Made by a program: the position numbers and the translations under genes | DNA from: an uncultured Bacteroidales bacterium | GTDB lineage: Bacteria > Bacteroidota > Bacteroidia > Bacteroidales > Bacteroidaceae | Assembly (NCBI GenBank): GCA_902800305.1 | Contig: CADCDP010000012.1 | Location: forward strand, 1-64,000 | Direction of reading: 5' to 3' | Length of the DNA: 64,000 bases | The notes under the pieces: generated by a model | Told to the model about the DNA's origin: nothing | The model's input: only the letters and a program-made list of their open reading frames with translations | The model's database searches: none | Shown: piece by piece, positions 33,743 to 43,450 of the stretch | How positions within the stretch are numbered: position 1 is the first letter of the stretch | How the letters are laid out: each line of letters starts with the position of its first letter

Positions 33743-34933
33743 ATGATGAAAAAGTTTTTGGCTGTATTGTTGGTGATGGTTTTCCATCTCATTGATGCAA
33801 ATGCACAGTGTGATGAATTTCCGATTCCTGAGACGAATAAGTATAGCGTCGCTACAAAGTCTTTTTGGTCAAATTGGTATGTACAAGCAGGCGTAAATGT
33901 TGCTATCCAAAATCCGTATGGTACGGATTTCTTTACAGAAAATTGGCACGATGGTCGTACGTATGGACTTGAGTTAGCTGTTGGAAAGTGGTTTACTCCT
34001 GGTTTTGGAGTTGCAGTAAAAGGTCTATGGAACAATGGCCTCTTATATCATGCTTTTCGTAACACGGACCATTTAGCTGATTATACGCCTAATTGTGAGA
34101 TGGGCGGTTTCTATAGTTTTGTCTTGGAGCCTCGTTTCAACATCGTTAACATGATTGGTGGTTATAGCGAGACACGTACATGGAATCTCATTCTGATAAC
34201 ACGTGCTGGTTGGCTTCATCGTTATGATAATACGGCTGATGGTCCATTGATTGGTGCTGGTTTTGGATCCACATGGAAGCTTTCTCCTCGTTGTAATGTG
34301 TATGTAGAAGCTTTATATAATTGTGCGGCTAAAAATTATTGGGGATTTACCTCGGCTGATAGTGATGATCGTTGGGATGTGTGGAACGGATTTGTTAATG
34401 CAAGTGTTGGCCTTCAGTTCGATTTAGGGAAAAAAGAGAATCTTGGATGGGCAAAGGCAGTGAAATTGGAAGATTATGAGGCTCTTGCAGATGAGGCTTG
34501 TGACAAACTTGCTAAGCTTCGTAAACAATTGAAGGATGAACAAGATGAAAATGCGCGTCTGCGTGATTTGTTGGCAAAACAGCCCAAGAAGCCAGCAGCA
34601 GCAGGTTCTGTCATGGCTTCTATCGCTGTATCGGTATTCTTTGACTTGAACTCTTCTGAAATTCGTTCACAAAAAGACCATATTAATATAGAAGCGATTG
34701 CTGAAGCCGCTAAGAAGTCTGGGTGTAAGATTCTTATATCAGGTTCGGCGGATAGTGACACGGGTTCTTCTGTTTGGAACCAGAAATTGTCAGAGTCACG
34801 TTGTAACTCTGTAGCAGACGAACTTGTGAAGCTTGGAGTGGAGCGCTCAAATATAGAGATTAGAGCAAAAGGCGGTGTCCATGAAATTGATCCGTATGTT
34901 CTAAATCGTCGAGTTGTGCTTGAACTGAAATGA
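33743..34933 (+). CDS. OmpA-family outer-membrane protein (paralogue 1)
   Basis: 396 residues from the ATG at 33743, chosen for its signal peptide (FLAVLLVMVFHLIDANAQ); an upstream in-frame ATG falls before the leader ends. The N-terminal part is a membrane beta-barrel-like region with WYVQAGVNVAIQNPYGTDF and GKWFTPGFG. A coiled-coil linker (LAKLRKQLKDEQDENARLRDLL) precedes the OmpA peptidoglycan-binding domain (VFFDLNSSEIRSQKDH...NIEIRAKGGV...NRRVVLELK). It is clearly homologous along its length to the next gene. Likely anchors outer membrane to cell wall. Confidence 0.92.
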   Translation: MMKKFLAVLLVMVFHLIDANAQCDEFPIPETNKYSVATKSFWSNWYVQAGVNVAIQNPYGTDFFTENWHDGRTYGLELAVGKWFTPGFGVAVKGLWNNGLLYHAFRNTDHLADYTPNCEMGGFYSFVLEPRFNIVNMIGGYSETRTWNLILITRAGWLHRYDNTADGPLIGAGFGSTWKLSPRCNVYVEALYNCAAKNYWGFTSADSDDRWDVWNGFVNASVGLQFDLGKKENLGWAKAVKLEDYEALADEACDKLAKLRKQLKDEQDENARLRDLLAKQPKKPAAAGSVMASIAVSVFFDLNSSEIRSQKDHINIEAIAEAAKKSGCKILISGSADSDTGSSVWNQKLSESRCNSVADELVKLGVERSNIEIRAKGGVHEIDPYVLNRRVVLELK

Positions 34934-34963
34934 ATAATGTGGAAAAATGAAAAACATAAGAAG

Positions 34964-35003
34964 GGAAAGGCTATCGTTGCTAAATGATAGCCTTTCCTTT
35001 TTT
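34964..35003 (+). terminator. Terminator between the OmpA paralogues
   Basis: GGAAAGGCTATC and GATAGCCTTTCC form a 12-bp stem around GTTGCTAAAT, followed by T6. Confidence 0.92.
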
Positions 35004-35126
35004 ATTATGGAGTTAGTCTTTTCGTGTAAAATATTGACTTGGGGAGTCTCTTTTTACACAAAAAGCATAAAAAAAGAGGCTAAAACTCGAAATCTGTGCT
35101 TTTTTTGACATTTTTTTAGTTTTTTA

Positions 35127-35159
35127 TTGTGTGTGAATGAAGTAAAATTATTAACTTTG
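35127..35159 (+). promoter_or_regulatory. Promoter of the second OmpA-like gene
   Basis: TTG at 35127-35129 and TAACTTTG at 35152-35159, with a slightly long 22-base spacer. The leader to the ATG at 35308 is about 140 nt and AT-rich near the start codon. Confidence 0.65.
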
Positions 35160-35307
35160 TACCGAGTTTAGTGAGAAAAGTGCTTTGAGCGTGTATGTCT
35201 TGTTGTGGCATGACCTCTGTAAAAGTGATTTGAGCTATCTCTATAATACATATTTGTATTTAGTTAAGAAGAAAATTTTAATTATTGTTTTATTAAAAAT
35301 TGTATTT

Positions 35308-36504
35308 ATGAAAAAGTTAATGATGGCGTTGGCCTTTGTAGGTCTTGGCACTGTTGCTGCTAATGCACAGTGCGACGAATTCGCAACACCTGCGACTTCA
35401 AAGTACAGTGTAGCAACCAACTCTTTCTGGTCTAACTGGTACATTCAGGTAGGTGTAGATGCAACTGTTCAGAACCCTTATGGGGCAAACTTCCTTGGCG
35501 ACATGTGGCATGATGGCCGTACTTACGGTTTAGATCTGGCTATTGGTAAGTGGTTTACTCCAGGTATCGGTGTTCGTCTGAAGGGCAATTGGGAGAATGG
35601 TGCATTCCCACATGCATTCCGTAATCAGGATCATTTGAAGGGTCGCTCTAATAAGGGTGCTTTGTTTGTTCCTGATTGTGAAAAGGGTGGTGCTATTTCT
35701 CTGTATTTTGACACTCAGTTCAATTTGAGCAACCTTTTCTGTGGTTACAATGAAAATCGTGTTTGGAACTTGATTATGTTCCCACGTATGGGTATTGTAC
35801 ACCGTTATGATGGTCAGCGTCCTTATGCTCCAATTGTTGGTGCCGGTATTCACTCTACTTGGAAAATTTCTAAGTTGATGAGTGTATATTTGGAAGGTGC
35901 TTACAACTTTACTGTTCCTTCTTATTGTTCATATGTGACAGGTCACAAGGACAATGGTTCAAGCAATGGTATCGTAACTGCTGACCTCGGTTTGACTTTC
36001 AACCTCGGTAAAGGTGGATGGTCTAAGGCCGTTTCTCTTGAGGACTATGAGGCTCTTTCTGCAGAGGCATGTGCTAAACTCGCTGCTCTTCGTGCACAGC
36101 TTAAGGCAGAGCAGGATGAGAATGCTCGTCTCCGCGACCTCCTTGCTAAGCAACCAAAGCCAGGTCCAGCTGCTGAGAAGGTTGTGACAGCTAACGCTGC
36201 TTCTGTATTCTTCGATCTTAACTCTGCAAAGATCAACTCTAAGAAGGATCTTATCAACATTGAAGCCGTTGCAACTGCTGTTAAGAACACTGGTGCAAAA
36301 GTTCTTGTAACAGGTTCTGCTGATAGCAAGACAGGTTCTTCTGCTTACAACCAGAAGCTTTCTGAGGCTCGTGCTCAGGCTGTTGCTGACGAGCTTGTAA
36401 ACCTTGGTGTTGACCGTTCGAAGATTGAAGTTAAGGGTATTGGTGGTGTTAATGATATTACTCCATACACTCTCAACCGTCGTGCAGTTCTTGAACTCAA
36501 GTAA
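35308..36504 (+). CDS. OmpA-family outer-membrane protein (paralogue 2, likely abundant)
   Basis: 398 residues from the ATG at 35308 with signal peptide MKKLMMALAFVGLGTVAANAQ. The layout matches paralogue 1: CDEFATPATSKYSVATNSFWSNWYIQ, coiled coil (LAALRAQLKAEQDENARLRDLL), OmpA domain (VFFDLNSAKINSKKDL...LNRRAVLELK). Codon use is strongly biased to GGT, GCT, CGT and AAG, unlike its neighbour, which suggests high expression as a major outer-membrane protein. It has its own promoter and terminator. Confidence 0.93.
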   Translation: MKKLMMALAFVGLGTVAANAQCDEFATPATSKYSVATNSFWSNWYIQVGVDATVQNPYGANFLGDMWHDGRTYGLDLAIGKWFTPGIGVRLKGNWENGAFPHAFRNQDHLKGRSNKGALFVPDCEKGGAISLYFDTQFNLSNLFCGYNENRVWNLIMFPRMGIVHRYDGQRPYAPIVGAGIHSTWKISKLMSVYLEGAYNFTVPSYCSYVTGHKDNGSSNGIVTADLGLTFNLGKGGWSKAVSLEDYEALSAEACAKLAALRAQLKAEQDENARLRDLLAKQPKPGPAAEKVVTANAASVFFDLNSAKINSKKDLINIEAVATAVKNTGAKVLVTGSADSKTGSSAYNQKLSEARAQAVADELVNLGVDRSKIEVKGIGGVNDITPYTLNRRAVLELK

Positions 36505-36531
36505 TAAGAACATTTATCAATAGTAAAATGT

Positions 36532-36561
36532 AAGGTCATCTCTATGAGGTGACCTTTTTTT
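36532..36561 (+). terminator. Terminator after the second OmpA-like gene
   Basis: AAGGTCATCTC and GAGGTGACCTT form an 11-bp stem with one G-T pair around TAT, followed by a T-run. Confidence 0.9.
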
Positions 36562-36602
36562 GTCCCTTTTTATCTCAAAGGATAAAAAAGATTCCATTTT
36601 AT

Positions 36603-36633
36603 TTTGTCAGTTCGGAAAAAAGCAGTAACTTTG
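36603..36633 (+). promoter_or_regulatory. tRNA operon promoter
   Basis: TTTG (36603-36606), 19-base spacer, TAACTTTG (36626-36633), about 50 bases before the first tRNA. Confidence 0.8.
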
Positions 36634-36682
36634 CACTGCTTTTAGGAAGAGAAGGTTTCAAGAACTTGTTTTTCAAAAGTAT

Positions 36683-36755
36683 CGGGATGTAGTACAGTTG
36701 GTAGTATACTTGGTTTGGGACCAAGGGGTCGCACGTTCGAGTCGTGTCATCCCGA
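36683..36755 (+). tRNA. tRNA-Pro (anticodon TGG)
   Basis: A cloverleaf is visible: acceptor CGGGATG with CATCCCG, D-arm, anticodon stem CTTGG/CCAAG around loop TTTGGGA (anticodon TGG), and T-arm CACG-TTCGAGT-CGTG. No CCA is encoded. It reads proline codons. Confidence 0.93.
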
Positions 36756-36763
36756 CTAACAAA

Positions 36764-36838
36764 GGGCGCTTAGCTCAGCTGGTTCAGAGCGTCTGCCTTA
36801 CAAGCAGAGGGTCGGCGGTTCGAATCCGTCAGCGCCCA
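36764..36838 (+). tRNA. tRNA-Val (anticodon TAC)
   Basis: Acceptor GGGCGCT with AGCGCCC, anticodon arm TCTGC/GCAGA around CTTACAA (anticodon TAC), and T-arm with GGTTCGAATCC. No CCA is encoded. It lies 8 bases after tRNA-Pro and is co-transcribed. Confidence 0.95.
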
Positions 36839-36881
36839 CAATAAAGGAACTACAATATGTTTCTGTTCATTAACAAGATAC

Positions 36882-36917
36882 AAAAGGAAGATTTACGAAT
36901 CTTCCTTTTCTTATTTT
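36882..36917 (+). terminator. tRNA operon terminator
   Basis: A perfect 12-bp stem, AAAAGGAAGATT with AATCTTCCTTTT, loop TACG, followed by T-rich sequence. The remainder of the gap to parA (36918-37040) shows nothing further. Confidence 0.88.
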
Positions 36918-37049
36918 GGGAAGAATGTAAATTTTAGGATAAAGCGGTTAAGGCGATCTTTCCATAGGGGTGCATCTTCGTTAAAGCTATATAGTGGTTC
37001 TGCTTAGAATAAGGCAAGGATATACTACAAAAAATGTGAAATCTTTGAA

Positions 37050-37098
37050 TGTTCCACGCTGTTTGTTGTGCTCGTTCCACATAAAATGTGTATCTTTG
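37050..37098 (+). promoter_or_regulatory. parA promoter with two parS-like half-sites
   Basis: TATCTTTG at 37091-37098 is the -7 box. TGTTCCACG (37050-37058) and CGTTCCAC (37073-37080) each resemble one half of a parS palindrome of the TGTTCCACGTGGAACA type, as direct and not inverted copies. The second lies just upstream of the -7 box, where a bound protein would block transcription. Confidence 0.5.
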
Positions 37099-37137
37099 CA
37101 TCAAGAATTGAATGAATAATACAAAAGGATTTAAAAT

Positions 37138-37917
37138 ATGGGAAAAATTATTGCATTAGCTAATCAAAAAGGGGGAGTTGGTAAAACCACGACAGCAATA
37201 AATCTTGCGGCTACTCTTGCTGCTCTCGAAAAGAAAGTGCTTGTTGTTGATGCAGATCCACAGGCAAATGCGTCTTCGGGCTTGGGCGTTGATATTCAAC
37301 AAGTAGATACCTCAATCTATGATTGTATTATCAATTCGACCGACCCGCATGAAGCTGTGTATTCAACGGATATTGATGGACTTGACATCATTCCCAGCCA
37401 TATTGATCTGGTGGGTGCTGAAATAGAAATGTTGAACGTCAGTCAGCGTGAGACTGTTCTGAAACGCATGCTTGATCCGTTGCGACCAGAGTACGATTAT
37501 ATTCTTATTGACTGCTCTCCTTCTTTGGGTATTATAACTGTCAATTCTCTTACTGCAGCGGATTCGGTTATCATTCCTGTTCAATGTGAGTACTTTGCGC
37601 TGGAAGGAATCAGTAAATTACTGAATACCATTAAGATTATTAAGTCCAAGTTGAACACGCGTCTTGAAATAGAAGGATTCTTGTTGACCATGTACGATTC
37701 TCGTCTTCGTTTAGCCAATCAAATATACGAAGAGGTGAAACGTCATTTCCAGGAACTGGTCTTCAAGACGGTTATACAGCGTAATGTGAAGCTTTCCGAA
37801 GCTCCCAGTCATGGTATTCCGTGCATTCTGTATGATGCGACATCCAATGGGGCGAAAAATTATATCGCTTTAGCCAAAGAGATTGTAGCTCGTGAGGTCT
37901 CAAAAACTATTAAGTAA
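37138..37917 (+). CDS. parA: Chromosome partitioning ATPase ParA (Soj)
   Basis: 259 residues. The deviant Walker A motif [14 protein letters not shown] (about residues 11-24) and Walker [14 protein letters not shown] mark a ParA-type ATPase. It binds DNA in the ATP state and, with ParB on parS sites, drives origin segregation. parB follows after 52 bases. Confidence 0.96.
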   Translation: MGKIIALANQKGGVGKTTTAINLAATLAALEKKVLVVDADPQANASSGLGVDIQQVDTSIYDCIINSTDPHEAVYSTDIDGLDIIPSHIDLVGAEIEMLNVSQRETVLKRMLDPLRPEYDYILIDCSPSLGIITVNSLTAADSVIIPVQCEYFALEGISKLLNTIKIIKSKLNTRLEIEGFLLTMYDSRLRLANQIYEEVKRHFQELVFKTVIQRNVKLSEAPSHGIPCILYDATSNGAKNYIALAKEIVAREVSKTIK

Positions 37918-37969
37918 GAGGTAGGTAATTTAAATCTTTTAATCGATTTCCACACATTATATAATATAT

Positions 37970-38857
37970 ATGGCAGTACGAAAAAAGTTTGGACCGGCTC
38001 TCGGAAGAGGATTGGATGCCTTGATTTCAACAGAAGACGTCCGTCCGGAAGGTTCTTCTACCATCAATGAGATTGATGTCAATCTTATTGAACGTAACCC
38101 CAATCAGCCTCGCCGTGAGTTTGAAGAAGAAGCTCTGCAAGAATTGGCGGATTCGATTTCTGAAATCGGGATTATACAGCCAATTACACTTCGTGAATTG
38201 GACAATGGACGTTATCAGATTATCGCGGGTGAACGTCGGTGGCGTGCATCTCAGATAGCGGGACTTTCGACGATACCTGCCTACATCCGTACAGCGAGTG
38301 ACGAGAATGTGATGGAGATGGCACTCGTCGAGAATATTCAGCGTCAAGACCTTAACTCCATCGAAATAGCATTAGCTTATCAGCATCTGATTGATGCATA
38401 CGGACTTACCCAAGAGAAGTTGAGTGAACGTGTGGGCAAAAAACGTGCCACCGTCGCTAATTATCTGCGACTGCTGAAATTACCGGCTCCTGTGCAGGTG
38501 GCCATTCAGAATCATCAGATAGATACTGGTCATGCCCGTGCTTTGCTTGCTATTGAAGACCCTAAAGAGCAAGTTCGTCTCTTTAAGGATATACAAAGCA
38601 AAGGCTATTCAGTGCGTCAGGTGGAGGAAATCATCAAAAATATGAATGAGGGTGCCAACGTAGTGGAGGCAAAGGCTAAGGCCGAGTCTCCAAAGACGTT
38701 GACAATGGAGTTTGAGGATTTGCGTCATCAGTTCTCTCAGTTGATAGGTGCAGATGTGAAAATTTCATGCTCTGCTAAAGGAAGTGGGAAGCTTTCTTTC
38801 TCTTTCAAAGACACCGACGACCTTCGCCGTATTATCTCTCTTATACAAAAGAACTAA
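37970..38857 (+). CDS. parB: Chromosome partitioning protein ParB
   Basis: 295 residues. The CTPase/spreading box is clear (GERRWRASQIAGL near residue 87, ENIQRQDLN). The HTH that binds parS follows (LTQEKLSERVGKKRATVANYLRLL), then the C-terminal dimer domain (GSGKLSFSFKDTDDLRRII). It forms an operon with parA and probably the next two genes. Confidence 0.96.
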   Translation: MAVRKKFGPALGRGLDALISTEDVRPEGSSTINEIDVNLIERNPNQPRREFEEEALQELADSISEIGIIQPITLRELDNGRYQIIAGERRWRASQIAGLSTIPAYIRTASDENVMEMALVENIQRQDLNSIEIALAYQHLIDAYGLTQEKLSERVGKKRATVANYLRLLKLPAPVQVAIQNHQIDTGHARALLAIEDPKEQVRLFKDIQSKGYSVRQVEEIIKNMNEGANVVEAKAKAESPKTLTMEFEDLRHQFSQLIGADVKISCSAKGSGKLSFSFKDTDDLRRIISLIQKN

Positions 38858-38860
38858 ATC

Positions 38861-39697
38861 TTGGGTTCTCATCCTCAAACATATCGTTTTTGGGGCATCT
38901 TTATTGGATTGATGCTTGTTGTCCTTTCTGTAGAGGCTCAAGAAAGGATGACGGAGAAGTCTGTGCCTCATGCTTTTCTTCGTAGAGAGGGGAATGTGCG
39001 GACATTGTCCGATTCATTGTCCGTGGATAGCGTGATGCCTACGAAAACTTTAGAAACAGGAGAGATTGATTCCATTCAACCCAAACAGGAAATCTTCATT
39101 CTCTCTGATGTTGATACCGTCACCCAGAAGATTTTCTATACTACTGACTCTTTAATCAATTTAGGAAGCGGAAAGCCTCAAGAGCGTTTCGTTCCAAATC
39201 CCAAGAAAGCTTTGTGGTTGTCTATCGTTTTCCCTGGTGGGGGACAGATTTATAACCGTAAATATTGGAAACTTCCTCTTGTCTATGGAGGATTCTTAGG
39301 TTGTGTATATGCCATGACCTGGAATAATACAATGTATCGTGATTATTCTCAGGCTTATATAGACATTATGGACAGTGATGACACAACCAAAAGTTATGAG
39401 AATTTCCTTCCTCCCAACTACGATGCCAATGCCAATAAGACTCGTCTTCAGGAAGTATTCAAACGTAAAAAGAATTATTACCGTCGGTATCGTGATTTGA
39501 GCATGTTTTGCATGATTGGTGTTTATGCCTTGTCTATCATTGATGCATACGTCGATGCCGAACTCTCAAGTTTCGATATTAGTGACGACCTTTCTATGAG
39601 GGTTCGTCCAGCTGTCATCAAGGAGCAATATTCGACGATGAAGAACCAAGGTCTGAATACTTGCTCATACGGCTTGCAATGCAGCCTCAATTTTTAG
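38861..39697 (+). CDS. DUF5683 membrane protein
   Basis: 278 residues starting at TTG (38861), three bases after the parB stop. An in-frame stop lies directly before it, and the next ATG (38912) would cut the signal-like segment (FWGIFIGLMLVVLSVEAQ). The DUF5683 core is KALWLSIVFPGGGQIYNRKYWKLPLVYGGFLGCVYAMTW, two hydrophobic segments around a conserved GGGQIYN. The position after parB is kept in Bacteroidales. Function unknown. Confidence 0.85.
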   Translation: MGSHPQTYRFWGIFIGLMLVVLSVEAQERMTEKSVPHAFLRREGNVRTLSDSLSVDSVMPTKTLETGEIDSIQPKQEIFILSDVDTVTQKIFYTTDSLINLGSGKPQERFVPNPKKALWLSIVFPGGGQIYNRKYWKLPLVYGGFLGCVYAMTWNNTMYRDYSQAYIDIMDSDDTTKSYENFLPPNYDANANKTRLQEVFKRKKNYYRRYRDLSMFCMIGVYALSIIDAYVDAELSSFDISDDLSMRVRPAVIKEQYSTMKNQGLNTCSYGLQCSLNF

Positions 39698-39718
39698 TAA
39701 CGAAAAAACATTTTATTT

Positions 39719-41044
39719 ATGGATAAGAAAACCATCATAACAAGTCTTTTTATCGTTGCTGCATCCTATAGCGATGCACAGAACGTAATTACAGTCGTCG
39801 AAGATAGTGGTAAAACCGAAGTCTTCGATATGCCTGAAGGTATGCTTATTAGCGAAGAAGAGCTGATGCAAGACTACACAAACACAACCAATCTGAGTGA
39901 AGGGACTGGTACCAGTCGCACACTATCCTACAGCGACTCCATTCTCGTTAGTCGTTTGTCTCGTATTCCCACCACGATAGAGATGCCTCTTAACGATGTC
40001 ACTCGCAAGTTTATCGACACTTATAGCACACGCATGAAAGGCTCCGTTTCTGTCATGTTGGGCGCTTCCAATTTTTACAATCCCATTTTCGAGGAGGCTC
40101 TTGAGCGCTATGGATTGCCTTTGGAACTGAAATATCTCCCTGTCATCGAGTCCGCTCTTCGTCCTTCTGCTACATCGCGAGCAGGAGCCGCTGGACTTTG
40201 GCAGTTTATGATAACGACAGGCAAACGTTATGGGCTTGAAGTCAATACGTTGGTCGATGAACGCCGTGACCCCATCAAATCCAGTGAAGCCGCTGCTCAT
40301 TATCTGAGTGATCTTTATGACATGTTTGGCGATTGGGGGCTTGCCATAGCTGCATACAATTGTGGAGAAGGTGGCATACAGAAAGCCATTGCTCGTGCTG
40401 GAAACCAAGAAGGTGCCGACTTTTGGACCGTCTATAACAAATTGCCACGTGAAACTCGTGGCTATGTTCCTGCATTCATTGCCGCCACCTACATCATGAA
40501 TTATTATTGTGACCATGGCATCGTTCCACGCGAAGCCTCCCTTCCTTTAGAGTCCGATACGGTGGTAGTGCAGAAGGAAGTGACTTTTGCCCAAATCGCT
40601 TCAAAATGTCATGTCACGGTGGAGGAACTCCGTGCCATCAATCCCCAGTATCGTAAGGATATCGTGCCTGCTGACTATGTGCTTCGTTTGCCAGCAGCTT
40701 CCGTGGAAGACTTTATCCTTCAAGAAGATAGTATCTACGGACTCAATCCCAACAGCGTTTCCTTATCCAGCATACGACGTGCTGTGACCGATGATGTGGA
40801 AACGGCGAAGGCTGAAGAGAATACGGCAAGTCAAAATCGCTATTCACGTTCAAGCAGACGCAACACCCGTTCTACCCGTAATACTCGCAATCGCCGTCAA
40901 ACTTCTCAGTCTGTAACAGTTAAGAGTGGTGATACACTTTCTTCCATCGCAAAGCGCAATGGAACAACGGTTGCCAAACTTCGCCAGAAGAACAACATCA
41001 AAGGCGACATGATTCGTCCTGGCCAGAAGGTGCGCGTGAAGTAG
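39719..41044 (+). CDS. mltD: Membrane-bound lytic transglycosylase, MltD type, with LysM repeats
   Basis: 441 residues. The SLT catalytic domain contains the Glu of VIESALRPSATSRAGAAGLWQFM (about residues 143-165) and the AAYNCGEGGIQKAI motif. Two LysM peptidoglycan-binding repeats follow (FAQIASKCHVTVEELRAINP and SGDTLSSIAKRNGTTVAKL), joined by a basic Ser/Arg/Asn/Thr linker. The N-terminus has a short signal-like segment. It cleaves glycan strands of the cell wall. Confidence 0.93.
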   Translation: MDKKTIITSLFIVAASYSDAQNVITVVEDSGKTEVFDMPEGMLISEEELMQDYTNTTNLSEGTGTSRTLSYSDSILVSRLSRIPTTIEMPLNDVTRKFIDTYSTRMKGSVSVMLGASNFYNPIFEEALERYGLPLELKYLPVIESALRPSATSRAGAAGLWQFMITTGKRYGLEVNTLVDERRDPIKSSEAAAHYLSDLYDMFGDWGLAIAAYNCGEGGIQKAIARAGNQEGADFWTVYNKLPRETRGYVPAFIAATYIMNYYCDHGIVPREASLPLESDTVVVQKEVTFAQIASKCHVTVEELRAINPQYRKDIVPADYVLRLPAASVEDFILQEDSIYGLNPNSVSLSSIRRAVTDDVETAKAEENTASQNRYSRSSRRNTRSTRNTRNRRQTSQSVTVKSGDTLSSIAKRNGTTVAKLRQKNNIKGDMIRPGQKVRVK

Positions 41045-41099
41045 AAGCGTGGTCTTCTTGTCGTATAGAGTGTCTAACCCGTTTAAACAATAGTGACTT

Positions 41100-43343
41100 A
41101 TGGATACGGTACTTACCAATGTCGAGCTTGAAGAGCAGATGGTCAACGATGCGTTTCAGCATTTGATAGATTGTTACCTTGCCAGCAAACACCGCAAGAA
41201 AGTTGACATCATTACCAAGGCATTCAATTTTGCCAAACACGCTCACAAGGGGGTGCGTCGATTGTCGGGCGAGCCATACATCATGCACCCAATCGCTGTG
41301 GCTCAGATTGTCTGTTCCGAGATAGGTCTTGGTTCTACTTCGATATGTTCCGCCCTTCTTCACGATGTGGTGGAAGACACGGATTATACGGTGGAAGACA
41401 TAGAGAACATGTTTGGCGCGAAGATTGCCCAAATTGTGGACGGATTGACCAAAATCTCGGGTGGAATCTTTGGCGACCACGCATCGGCACAGGCGGAAAA
41501 CTTCAAGAAGCTCCTGCTCACCATGAGTGACGACATCCGCGTCATCATCATCAAGATTGCCGACCGTCTGCACAATATGCGCACTTTGGGCAGTCAGGCT
41601 GTCAACAAGCAGTATAAGATTGCGGGCGAGACCCTCTACATCTATGCGCCCCTTGCCAACCGCTTAGGTTTGAACTCTATCAAGACAGAATTGGAAGATT
41701 TGAGTTTCAAGTTCGAGCACCCAGAAGAGTATGCCAATATTTCGAAGAAGTTGGAAGCAACAAAGATAGAACGTGACACTGTGTTCGACGAGTTTGCCGC
41801 TCCCATCCGTACACAGCTCGATGACCTTGGCATCAGCTACGAAATCAAGCAGCGCATTAAGTCGCCTTATTCCATTTGGCACAAGATGCAGACGAAACAG
41901 ATTCCTTTCGAGGAAATCTATGACATTCTGGCTGTCCGCATCATTTTCGACCCCGTCGAGATTGACACCGAATTGAATGACTGTTTCGACATCTACGTCA
42001 AGCTTTGCAAGATTTACAAGTCGCATCCCAATCGTACACGCGACTGGGTGAGCCACCCGAAAGCCAATGGCTATCAGGCACTTCACGTCACGCTCATGTC
42101 GAAGCAGGGCGAGTGGATAGAGGTGCAGATACGTTCAAGGCGCATGAACGACATCGCCGAGAAGGGCTTTGCTGCACACTGGAAGTACAAGGATGGTGAA
42201 AAGACTGAAACTGCCTCCGAACAGGAACTTGACAAGTGGCTTTCCACCATCAAGGAGATACTCGACGACCCACAGCCCGATGCGATGGACTTTCTCGACA
42301 CCATCAAGTTAAACCTCTTTGCGTCAGAGATTTTTGTCTTCACTCCCAAAGGCGAAATTCGTACCATGCCAGCTGGCAGCACAACGCTCGACTTCGCCTT
42401 CAGCATCCACACCTTTGTGGGTAGCCATTGCATCGGCGCGAAAGTCAACCACAAACTTGTTCCCATCAATCATAAGCTGAATAGTGGTGACCAAGTGGAA
42501 ATCCTGACATCCAAATCTGCCCATCCCACTCGCGAGTGGCTCAGCATCGCCACCACGGCGAAAGCCACTACAAAGATACTCTCCATTCTTCGGAAAGAAG
42601 AGCGGGAGTCACGCAAGAAGGGTGAAGAGATGTTGGATGAGTTCTTACGGAAGAACGAGATCGAGAAGAACACGCTCATCATCGAAAAGCTCTGCAATCT
42701 CTACGACATCTCGAAGTCAGACGCCCTGTATGTTGCTATTGCAGAAGGCAGCGTGAAGCTCACCCAAGCCGATGCCAACGCCTTGAAAGATAAAGAGGAA
42801 TTGGCTGGTTGGAAGAAACTCTTCTCCTTCGGACGCAAAGTGATGAAGCAAGACAAGAAGAAAGGTAAAGAAGTGGTGGGGCAGGGCTTCGACCGCAAGA
42901 AAGCTCTCGTGTTAACCGAAGACTCCGTACAGAACAAGTACACCCTTTGCGAGTGTTGTAAGCCCATTCCAGGCGATTCCGTCATGGGTTATATCGATGA
43001 CGATAAACACATAGTCATCCACAAGTTGCAATGCCCCAATGCCGAGAAGTTGAAGGCCAACCACGGCAACAGAGTCCTTGCCGCCCAATGGTCTATGGGG
43101 CGCATCCTTCTCTTCCCCGTGTCCATCCGTGTGAAAGGCTTCGACAAGTTAGGTCTTCTTCACGACATGACACAAGTCATCTCTCAGATTCACAGCACCA
43201 ACATCAACAAGTTGGAGGTAGAGTGCAACAACGGCATCTTCGAATGCAAGATTCAGATGTACGTCCACGATGCCAAAGAGGTACAAGACATTATAGCCAG
43301 TCTTCGGGACATTCCCGACGTAAAAGAGGCTTCCCGCATTTAA
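41100..43343 (+). CDS. Bifunctional (p)ppGpp synthetase/hydrolase, RelA/SpoT family
   Basis: 747 residues. The HD hydrolase domain keeps its metal site (ALLHDVVEDTDY, HD at about 88-89; KIADRLHNMRTL). The synthetase domain follows (YDILAVRIIF, RDWVSHPKANGYQALHVTL), then TGS (IFVFTPKGEIRTMPAGSTTLDFAF), a helical/zinc-finger region (CECCKPIPGD) and ACT. With both catalytic halves intact it should make and degrade the alarmone. It ends in a terminator shared with the convergent tex gene. Confidence 0.95.
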   Translation: MDTVLTNVELEEQMVNDAFQHLIDCYLASKHRKKVDIITKAFNFAKHAHKGVRRLSGEPYIMHPIAVAQIVCSEIGLGSTSICSALLHDVVEDTDYTVEDIENMFGAKIAQIVDGLTKISGGIFGDHASAQAENFKKLLLTMSDDIRVIIIKIADRLHNMRTLGSQAVNKQYKIAGETLYIYAPLANRLGLNSIKTELEDLSFKFEHPEEYANISKKLEATKIERDTVFDEFAAPIRTQLDDLGISYEIKQRIKSPYSIWHKMQTKQIPFEEIYDILAVRIIFDPVEIDTELNDCFDIYVKLCKIYKSHPNRTRDWVSHPKANGYQALHVTLMSKQGEWIEVQIRSRRMNDIAEKGFAAHWKYKDGEKTETASEQELDKWLSTIKEILDDPQPDAMDFLDTIKLNLFASEIFVFTPKGEIRTMPAGSTTLDFAFSIHTFVGSHCIGAKVNHKLVPINHKLNSGDQVEILTSKSAHPTREWLSIATTAKATTKILSILRKEERESRKKGEEMLDEFLRKNEIEKNTLIIEKLCNLYDISKSDALYVAIAEGSVKLTQADANALKDKEELAGWKKLFSFGRKVMKQDKKKGKEVVGQGFDRKKALVLTEDSVQNKYTLCECCKPIPGDSVMGYIDDDKHIVIHKLQCPNAEKLKANHGNRVLAAQWSMGRILLFPVSIRVKGFDKLGLLHDMTQVISQIHSTNINKLEVECNNGIFECKIQMYVHDAKEVQDIIASLRDIPDVKEASRI

Positions 43344-43360
43344 GGGAAGCCTCTTTTTTT
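43324..43360 (+). terminator. Terminator of the rel gene, overlapping its last codons
   Basis: GAGGCTTCCC and GGGAAGCCTC form a 10-bp stem around GCATTTAA, followed by T7. The left arm contains the final codons and the loop the stop codon. Confidence 0.9.
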
Positions 43361-43450
43361 GTACCCATTTTTGTACCTCGCTATTTTCCCCAAGATGATG
43401 TTTCAGAGTGTGGTCGCACCGTGGTAAAAAACACCTTGGCTCCAAAGAGG

